A stretch of DNA of 47,928 nucleotides, from contig SVLO01000015.1 of the NCBI GenBank assembly GCA_015067885.1, forward strand, positions 1-47,928, given 5' to 3'. The notes below the pieces were generated by a model. That model did not search any database, had not been told where the DNA came from, and saw nothing but the letters and a program-made list of their open reading frames with translations. Source of the stretch: Oscillospiraceae bacterium. Its GTDB lineage: Bacteria; Bacillota; Clostridia; Oscillospirales; Oscillospiraceae. The position numbers and the translations under genes are program-made. How positions within the stretch are numbered: the first letter of the stretch is position 1; each line of letters begins with the position of its first letter. This document shows, in pieces, positions 42,247-47,928 of this stretch.

Positions 42247-43596
42247 ATGAAAAAACTGGCAATTCAGGGCGGCGAGCCTGTATTTACCGAGGTGGACCGC
42301 GAACGGGTGAACGAGGCCAGACGGTGGCCCATCATCACCGGGGAGGACGAGGCGGCGGCGCTGGAGGTCATCCGTACCAACAACTTCTCCGGCACCGATA
42401 TTACCGAGAAGTTTGAGCGGGAGTTTGCCGCGTGGAACGGTACGAAGCACGCCGTGGCCTACTGCAACGGCACCATGGCGCTGGCGGCGGCCATGTTCGG
42501 CATCGGCCTTGGCAAGGGCGATGAGATCATCTGCACCACCAAGACTTACTGGGCCAGCGTGGTGCCGGCCACCATGTTCGGCGCCACCGCCGTGTTCTGC
42601 AACGTGGACGAGAACATCAGCATGGACCCCAAGGATTTGGAACGGCTGATTTCGCCCCAAACAAAAGCCATTGTGGTGGTCCACTATCTGGGCTACCCCT
42701 GTGACATGGATCCCATCATGGCCATTGCCCGAAAGCATGGTCTGAAGGTCATCGAGGACGTGTCCCACGCCCAGGGCGGCCTGTATAAGGGCCGGAAGCT
42801 GGGCACTTTCGGCGACGTGGCGGCTATGAGCCTGATGAGTACCAAGTCCTTTGCCGCCGGTGAGATGGGCATGGTGGTGACCAACGACATCAAAATCTAT
42901 GAGCGAGTCATGGCCTACGGCCACTATGACCGCAACAACGGCAAGTACATCAAAAGTGAGGAACTGGAACCCTACTTCCACGTCGCTCTGGGTGGCGTGA
43001 AGGGCCGCGTGAACCAACTGTGCGCCGCCATGGGTCGGGTGCAGTTGAAGTACTATGACCAGCGCTGTGCTGAGATCCGCAAAGCCATGAACTATTTTTA
43101 CGACCAACTGGACCGGCTGCCCGGTCTGAAACCCCTCCGAGTAGACGAGTCCACCGGCTCCAACATGGCTGGCTTCTATGCTCCCATTGCCCGCTACTAC
43201 CCCGAGGAGCTGGACGGCCTGCCCGTCAAGGTCTTTGCCAAGGCGGTCAGCGAGGAGATGGGCTGGGGCGGCAGCTGCTATGACGGAGTGAACTACTCCC
43301 TGCACCGTCATAACTACTTCAAAACATTTGATTTCAATCACTGCGGCGGCCCCAGCCGTCTGGCCAACGCCCAGCGCGATGTGCGGGAGCTGGATGGCGT
43401 GCTGGATGACGTGGAGCAGAAATTCTGCGTGTCCATGCCCTGGATCAAGAAATTTGACAAGGAACTGATCGACCGGTATGTACAGGCGTTCCGCAATGTC
43501 ATCGAGAACCGCGACCAGTTGATGCGGCAGCAGGCGGGCGGGGATGGTCCGGACGGCACCCAGGCCGGCCGCTGGTACGGGTTCGAAAACCAATAA
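42247..43596 (+). CDS. DegT/DnrJ/EryC1/StrS-family PLP-dependent aminotransferase
   Basis: A 449-aa fold-type I PLP enzyme. The Schiff-base lysine is K200 in STKSFAAGEMG, and the PLP-nitrogen aspartate is D171 in VIEDVSHAQGG. The N-terminal GGEP and YCNGTMALAAAMFGIG (cofactor-phosphate region) fit the family. Members transaminate keto-sugars or keto-cyclitols such as scyllo-inosose and UDP-4-keto sugars. The substrate here is unknown. Strong AGGAGG precedes ATG 42247. The downstream Gfo/Idh/MocA dehydrogenase could supply the keto substrate, a common dehydrogenase-aminotransferase pairing (inference). The C-terminus is slightly extended with a Gly/Gln-rich stretch. Confidence 0.88.
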   Translation: MKKLAIQGGEPVFTEVDRERVNEARRWPIITGEDEAAALEVIRTNNFSGTDITEKFEREFAAWNGTKHAVAYCNGTMALAAAMFGIGLGKGDEIICTTKTYWASVVPATMFGATAVFCNVDENISMDPKDLERLISPQTKAIVVVHYLGYPCDMDPIMAIARKHGLKVIEDVSHAQGGLYKGRKLGTFGDVAAMSLMSTKSFAAGEMGMVVTNDIKIYERVMAYGHYDRNNGKYIKSEELEPYFHVALGGVKGRVNQLCAAMGRVQLKYYDQRCAEIRKAMNYFYDQLDRLPGLKPLRVDESTGSNMAGFYAPIARYYPEELDGLPVKVFAKAVSEEMGWGGSCYDGVNYSLHRHNYFKTFDFNHCGGPSRLANAQRDVRELDGVLDDVEQKFCVSMPWIKKFDKELIDRYVQAFRNVIENRDQLMRQQAGGDGPDGTQAGRWYGFENQ

Positions 43597-43598
43597 AC

Positions 43599-43613
43599 GC
43601 CGGGCGCCCCGGC
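43599..43613 (+). other. Short intercistronic hairpin
   Basis: GCCGGG/CCCGGC stem with a 3-base loop, 3 bases after the aminotransferase stop. No T-run follows, so it probably reduces rather than ends transcription, or is incidental. Confidence 0.4.
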
Positions 43614-43631
43614 AGAAAAGATGTGAGAATT

Positions 43632-44483
43632 ATGCCCGAGGTGAAACCCTGTCTCATCGACACCGAGAAGGTGGCCTATATCGACCGGCCGGAAGCCATA
43701 TCCAACCGGACTGCTCTGCATGAGGAGATTGAGATCAAGTGTTTTTACGAGGGCTCGGCCACCCTGCTTGTCGAGTCCCGGACCGTGTGTGTAAAGGCCG
43801 GGGATGTGGTGGTTATCAACCCCTATGAGTTCCACGCCACGGTGGACACAGGGACGGAGCGGGGTAAGTATCATCTGTTCATGCTGCCGCTGGACTACTT
43901 TGCCGGGATTCCAGGCCTTGACCTGCAGGAGCTTTTCTTTACCCGGGGTAAGGCATTTCAAACCCTGTTTGCCGACGATGGGGAACTGCACGCCCTGTTG
44001 ATGCGGGTCGCCCGGGAGGTGCAGCAGGAACAGGCTGCCGGGGACGTGATGATCAAGGGCCTGCTGACACAGGTGTTTGCCTTGCTTTTGCGGCGGGGCC
44101 TTGCGGCGGGGGAGCGAACCGCCCCGGAAAAGAGTGTGCTGCGGCGCTTTCCGGTCATTGACCCGGCTATGCGGTGCATCAAGACCTCCTACGCCGAATC
44201 CCTGACCGTGGAGCGGCTGGCCGCTTTGTGTGGGGTAAGCAAGCACTACTTTTGCCGCACCTTCAAGGCGGTGACGGGGAAGAGCGCTATGGAATACCTG
44301 CGCCACTTCCGCCTGCGGGTGGCCAACGCCCTGCTGACCGGAACGAACCGGGGTGTGGCGGAAATTGCGGTCAGCTGCGGATTTGAGGATCAGAATTATT
44401 TTTCCCGCTGCTATAAGCAGTACTACGGCGAGACTCCGTCCCAAAGCCGGGCTCGCAATCTTAATGACAGATTGGACGGATAA
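43632..44483 (+). CDS. AraC-family regulator 4
   Basis: A 283-aa protein. The N-terminal cupin-type sensor (ALHEEIEIKCFYEG; VVINPYEFHATVDTG) is followed by a C-terminal double HTH with LAALCGVSKHYFCRTFK and IAVSCGFEDQNYFSRCYKQ, then YYGETPSQSR. It is encoded inside the aminotransferase operon, between the aminotransferase and the dehydrogenase, so autoregulation of the cluster is likely. ATG 43632 is chosen; an in-frame GTG at 43623 is possible, since the ribosome site (GTGAG) is weak and translation may partly depend on upstream reading. The stop lies 2 bases before the next start. Confidence 0.87.
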   Translation: MPEVKPCLIDTEKVAYIDRPEAISNRTALHEEIEIKCFYEGSATLLVESRTVCVKAGDVVVINPYEFHATVDTGTERGKYHLFMLPLDYFAGIPGLDLQELFFTRGKAFQTLFADDGELHALLMRVAREVQQEQAAGDVMIKGLLTQVFALLLRRGLAAGERTAPEKSVLRRFPVIDPAMRCIKTSYAESLTVERLAALCGVSKHYFCRTFKAVTGKSAMEYLRHFRLRVANALLTGTNRGVAEIAVSCGFEDQNYFSRCYKQYYGETPSQSRARNLNDRLDG

Positions 44484-44485
44484 CG

Positions 44486-45499
44486 ATGTCTGACAATATC
44501 ATTCGATTCGGCATTTTGGGCAGTGGAGTTATTTCCAACTCGCATGCCGAAGCCATTCAGAGAATGGATACCGCCGAACTGGTGGGCGTGGCCTCCGTGG
44601 ACCTGCCCGGAGCCGAGAGGTTTGCCCAAACGTACGGCATCCACTGCTACCCTGATTTCGAGAGTATGCTGGCCGATGCGCGTGTGGATGCCGTATGTAT
44701 CTGCACCCCCAGCGGATTTCACAAGGACAATGCTATTCAGGCCTTGCGTGCCGGGAAACACGTGGTGCTGGAGAAGCCCATGGCCTTCACCCGGGCTGAG
44801 GCGAAGGAAATTGAGCAGGCGGCGGTGGAGAGCAACCGTGTGCTGACCACCATCTGCCAGCTGCGCTTTTTCCCCGATGTACAGAAGGCCAGAAAAATTG
44901 TGGAGGACGGGATGCTGGGCAAGCTGGTGTTCTGTGACCTGTCCATGAAGTACTGGCGCGACCCGGCCTACTTCGCCGGCAGCAACTGGCGGGGAACCCG
45001 GGCTCTGGACGGAGGCGGAGCCCTGATGAATCAGGGTATTCACGGGGTGGATCTGCTGCTGTATATCGTTGGTGACGGCAAGGTGGTCTATGCTAAGAAT
45101 TGCACCCGCTTCCACGACATTGAGGTGGAAGATGCCTCGGTGGCGGTGCTGGAATTTGAAAATGGCGCGATAGGTACCATTGAGGCGTCCACCTGCGCCA
45201 ATCCCGGGTTTGAGCGCCGCATGGAGATCAACGGCACCCGGGGTGCCATGGTGCTGGTGGAGGGGCGCATCCACAAGCTGATCGTGGATGGGGAGACTCG
45301 GATTAATGGCGATGATGCGGCTGTCGCCAACACGGCGGGCGGTAATGCGCCCCCCGCATGGGAGCCGTACACCTGGCAGCTTGGAAACTTTATCGGCGCC
45401 GTCCGCGGCGAGCAGAAGCTGTTGCTGACCGCGGCCGAGGGCAGCCGCGCCGTGGGCATCATCGAAGATATTTACCGCTTTGGCTGTGAACGGACTTGA
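44486..45499 (+). CDS. Gfo/Idh/MocA-family dehydrogenase
   Basis: A 337-aa protein with all main family motifs: Rossmann GILGSGVISNSHAEAI, EKP at E96-K97-P98 (VVLEKPMAF), and the C-domain GGGALMNQGIHGVDLL carrying the catalytic His. These enzymes oxidise or reduce hydroxyls on sugars, inositols and sugar-nucleotides with NAD(P). It starts 2 bases after regulator 4, with GGACGGA upstream. Together with the aminotransferase it could turn a hydroxyl into an amine, or the reverse, on a cyclitol or sugar (inference). It is distinct from the oxidoreductase at 11914-12849 and has the more typical nucleotide-binding start. Confidence 0.9.
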   Translation: MSDNIIRFGILGSGVISNSHAEAIQRMDTAELVGVASVDLPGAERFAQTYGIHCYPDFESMLADARVDAVCICTPSGFHKDNAIQALRAGKHVVLEKPMAFTRAEAKEIEQAAVESNRVLTTICQLRFFPDVQKARKIVEDGMLGKLVFCDLSMKYWRDPAYFAGSNWRGTRALDGGGALMNQGIHGVDLLLYIVGDGKVVYAKNCTRFHDIEVEDASVAVLEFENGAIGTIEASTCANPGFERRMEINGTRGAMVLVEGRIHKLIVDGETRINGDDAAVANTAGGNAPPAWEPYTWQLGNFIGAVRGEQKLLLTAAEGSRAVGIIEDIYRFGCERT

Positions 45500-45521
45500 A
45501 TAGGCCGATGAGGTGTTTGAA

Positions 45522-46892
45522 ATGGGAAAACCGACCCGAATTGTGACCTTTGGCACAGCAAAGGAGTGCATTACTCCGAATGAGCGGACCACCCTCATTG
45601 GGTTCGGCCCGGTATTTGGTGTGCCCTTTAGTCGCGTTCACGACGACCTCCATGTCCGCACCCTGCTGCTGGAGGACGGACAAGGGGAGCGGGTGGTACT
45701 GATGGGGTTTGACCTGTTGTTCCACGATGATACCCTGACGGAACAACTGCGGACCTACGCACAGGAGAAGTACGGAGTGAAACCGGGGAATCTGCACGTT
45801 TCCTACTCCCACACCCACTTTGCCCCGGCGGTTCGTGGTTATGACCAACACTACCACACCGACAGCTATGAGGCGTTTTTGCTGGAGCGGTGCTGCGCCT
45901 GCATTGACCGAGCCTTTCGGAATGTCCGTAAGGGCACGATGGAGTTTGCGGCGGTGGAGGGGGATTGGAACATCTCCCGCCGTGTGCCTCAAGGGAATGG
46001 AAAGACCCAATTTGCCCCCAATCCGGAGGGGGATCGGGACCCCAACCTGTATCTGCTGCGGCTGCGGGACAAGCGTGGGGGTGTACGCGTACTGCTGACC
46101 AGCTTTGCCTGTCACCCTTCCAATCTGGCAGAGCTGAACGCCGTGTCGGCGGAGTATCCCGGGCGGTTGTGCGCCCTGCTGGAGCAGCGGAATCCCGGCT
46201 GCACTGCCCTGTTTTTCCAAGGGTTCGGTGCCGACACCAAGCTGAAAAAGGGTGCAGTGGGAGATAAGTTTATTCCGCTGTCCTATGAACAACTGGATGA
46301 GGTGGCCTGTTCCATGGCCAATGCCGTGCAGGTGCGGTTGACCTGCGGCGATTGGCAGGCGGTGCCCCTCATGTTAGGCGGCAGAACCTTTGCGGTGGAA
46401 TTGCCGCTGGAGGAAAACGGGCGGGCGTTCTATGAGAGTGAACTGGTCAAGTACAGCCAGCGGCTGGGTTGCCCCGGCGAGCGGTTCGTTAAGACCGAAA
46501 ACGAGGGTGAGAGTGGTGCAAACAGCTTCCGCCTGATGTGGTCCTGTGCCGACTACGTGGTGGAACATTACGAGCAACTGCCCGATGCCATTACCCTGAA
46601 CTGCGGTGTGGTGCGGCTGAACCCGGACTTTTACATTTTCTCCGTAGGGGGCGAGCCGGTGGTCAGCCTGCAGACCGCCCTGCGGGCGGCTTTCCCCGAC
46701 AAGCAGATTTTGTGTTTTGGGTACAACGACGCCATCGCCTACATCCCAAGTGATAAGGTGATTGAGGAGGGCGGCTACGAAGCCGGCGAGGGGGCTGACC
46801 TGGAGTACCGGTTGAAGGGTCGACCCAAGCCCGGAGTGGATGCCATCTGCGTGGCCGGATTCCGCAAGGTCATGGAAGAACTGGACAACTAA
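45522..46892 (+). CDS. Neutral/alkaline ceramidase N-domain-like hydrolase
   Basis: A 456-aa protein without a signal peptide. Motifs seen: VHDDLHVRTLLLED, SHTHFAP at 96-102 (H97, H99) and FACHPSNL with H198. These correspond to the metal-binding SHTHSGP and H-P elements of the neutral ceramidase N-terminal domain, an amidohydrolase with one zinc. It is much shorter than true ceramidases (about 650-700 aa) and lacks the C-terminal domain. Such stand-alone members are common in sugar-catabolic clusters and their substrates are unknown. A role cleaving an N-acyl group from an amino-sugar or aminocyclitol would fit the neighbouring aminotransferase but is inference. ATG 45522 follows GATGAGGTG, 22 bases after the dehydrogenase gene. 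A terminator follows. Confidence 0.78.
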   Translation: MGKPTRIVTFGTAKECITPNERTTLIGFGPVFGVPFSRVHDDLHVRTLLLEDGQGERVVLMGFDLLFHDDTLTEQLRTYAQEKYGVKPGNLHVSYSHTHFAPAVRGYDQHYHTDSYEAFLLERCCACIDRAFRNVRKGTMEFAAVEGDWNISRRVPQGNGKTQFAPNPEGDRDPNLYLLRLRDKRGGVRVLLTSFACHPSNLAELNAVSAEYPGRLCALLEQRNPGCTALFFQGFGADTKLKKGAVGDKFIPLSYEQLDEVACSMANAVQVRLTCGDWQAVPLMLGGRTFAVELPLEENGRAFYESELVKYSQRLGCPGERFVKTENEGESGANSFRLMWSCADYVVEHYEQLPDAITLNCGVVRLNPDFYIFSVGGEPVVSLQTALRAAFPDKQILCFGYNDAIAYIPSDKVIEEGGYEAGEGADLEYRLKGRPKPGVDAICVAGFRKVMEELDN

Positions 46893-46903
46893 ACAAGTGC
46901 CCG

Positions 46904-46938
46904 ACATGGCGGCGAGTATCACTCGCCGCCATGTTTTT
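46904..46938 (+). terminator. Intrinsic terminator of the aminotransferase operon
   Basis: A 14-bp perfect stem (46904-46917 with 46921-46934), loop ATC, with a T-run at 46934-46938. Confidence 0.92.
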
Positions 46939-47016
46939 AACCGACGGGTACGATTTTGGGACATTTGGCAACGAAAATTGACCGATGGCAAACTGGCGTC
47001 TTGCGGAATGATTGTT

Positions 47017-47022
47017 TATAAT
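47017..47022 (+). promoter_or_regulatory. -10 box before AraC regulator 5
   Basis: TATAAT at 47017-47022, 32 bases before the start codon. No convincing -35 is seen at 16-18 bases, so activator dependence is possible. Confidence 0.45.
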
Positions 47023-47054
47023 GGGATTTAGTTAGGAAAAAGGAGGGTGTGCAC

Positions 47055-47918
47055 ATGGAGTGGCAGGAAGAATGGCGATCCCATTCGCTGGAATATTCCC
47101 TTAAGCTGGCGGGGGAAAACCTGCAGCTGACGGTGGACGAAACGGCCCACGAAATTGCCGGCGACCTGATCGGTCAGGTGCACAACCATCCGAAGTTTGA
47201 AGTGCATGTCATGCTGGAGGGAAGCTGCGAAATCGACGTGGATGGCAACAGCTTTACTCTGCGAGCCGGGCAGGCGGCGGTCATTGCACCGGGTCAGTAC
47301 CACCGGGTTATTTCCGCCGGGGAGGGGTGCCGCCGACTGGTGGTGAACCTCATCGCACCGGAGGGCGGTGTGCGCCGTGCGCTGGTTGCGTCGGTGGAAC
47401 AGCAAAACGTGTTTGACCTGACCGGTGGAATGTTGGAACTGTGCCGGGGCATTTTGGACGAGAGCCGGGAGCGACCGCCCTTCTGTCGGGAGTTGATGCG
47501 TCTGCGGCTGGCGGAGCTGGGTATTCTGCTGCTGCGGCTGTTGAATTTGCGTGAGGATGTGCCGGCGGTGGAGGGTTCCTTGCGTCCCATCTCCATCATC
47601 GACAACTACTTTGAACACCAAATGGGACAGAACCCCAGCGCCGACGATTTGGCATCCAAGCTGAATCTGTCCCGACGGCAGTTGAACCGGATTCTGAAGG
47701 CAACCTATGGCATGGGCTTTCGGGAGAAGCTGCTGCGCAACCGCATGGACCAGGCCAAGTGGCTGCTGCGCCACACGGACAAGACGGTGAGTGCCATCGC
47801 CATCGAGGTGGGATATGCCTATGATTCTGCCTTCCGGGAGGCCTTCCGGCGGGAATTTGCTATGACACCCCAGGAATATAGACTGAAACACGCGAAAGAG
47901 CAGGAGGAACTGAAATGA
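47055..47918 (+). CDS. AraC-family regulator 5
   Basis: A 287-aa protein. A cupin sensor (HNHPKFEVHVMLEGSCEI; VIAPGQYHRV, with histidines typical of the ligand pocket) precedes a helical linker. The C-terminal double HTH has ASKLNLSRRQLNRILK and IAIEVGYAYDSAFREAF, ending MTPQEYR. The AGGAGGG site at 47041-47047, 7 bases from ATG 47055, fixes the start. Its stop overlaps the start of the next gene (ATGA at 47915-47918), so it heads a new operon whose genes lie beyond the window and which it probably controls. Confidence 0.88.
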   Translation: MEWQEEWRSHSLEYSLKLAGENLQLTVDETAHEIAGDLIGQVHNHPKFEVHVMLEGSCEIDVDGNSFTLRAGQAAVIAPGQYHRVISAGEGCRRLVVNLIAPEGGVRRALVASVEQQNVFDLTGGMLELCRGILDESRERPPFCRELMRLRLAELGILLLRLLNLREDVPAVEGSLRPISIIDNYFEHQMGQNPSADDLASKLNLSRRQLNRILKATYGMGFREKLLRNRMDQAKWLLRHTDKTVSAIAIEVGYAYDSAFREAFRREFAMTPQEYRLKHAKEQEELK

Positions 47919-47928
47919 AAGCGATTAT
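47915..47928 (+). CDS. Start of the next gene (3'-truncated)
   Basis: ATG 47915 with AGGAGG at 47902-47907 and a 4-base overlap with the preceding stop. Only MKAI is visible, so no function can be given. Confidence 0.6.

Overview
The window reads as chromosomal DNA of a GC-rich Bacillota (Clostridia, probably an Oscillospiraceae-type gut anaerobe). The reasons are strong AGGAGG ribosome sites, TTGACA/TATAAT promoters, S-layer-homology (SLH) anchored giant exoproteins, many AraC regulators and sugar-acid enzymes. This taxonomic call is inference; no rRNA, tRNA or marker gene is present. No CRISPR array, complete insertion sequence or replication origin was seen.

Region 1 (1-11907) is a tightly packed co-directional cassette. 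It holds the tail of a Gly-rich protein, a large bacterial tubulin-like GTPase (GGGTGSG loop), an unrecognised 639-aa partner, a small beta-rich protein, a zinc-ribbon P-loop GTPase (GTSSSGKT / DMRG / SKSD), a 1116-aa GTPase-associated GAP1-like protein ending in two membrane helices, and a secreted protein with a Pro-rich linker and a C-terminal membrane helix. It looks like a membrane-tethered tubulin/GTPase system whose function is undefined, and it is the most interesting unit here.

Region 2 (11914-15061) holds a Gfo/Idh/MocA oxidoreductase, a LarA-like (DUF2088) racemase or epimerase on the minus strand, and a Cys-rich membrane protein.

Region 3 (15147-40114) is a carbohydrate-degradation locus. 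An AraC regulator is divergent from an operon of a GH78-like glycosidase, an SGNH esterase and an RpiB/LacAB isomerase. A second type of AraC regulator is divergent from the first of three ~2000-residue SLH-anchored sialidase-like proteins. A third AraC, a paralogue of the first, is divergent from the third giant protein. The two paralogous regulators sit behind near-duplicate divergent promoters with consensus sigma-A boxes so close to the ATG that their mRNAs should be leaderless.

Region 4 (40211-41932) is a small, visibly lower-GC island bounded by 15-bp direct repeats. It carries a DUF4417 gene and a degenerate duplicate of that gene's 3' end. Region 5 (42121-47928) is a second catabolic or modification cluster: DegT-type aminotransferase, AraC, Gfo/Idh/MocA dehydrogenase, neutral-ceramidase-like hydrolase, then another AraC and the first codons of a further gene.
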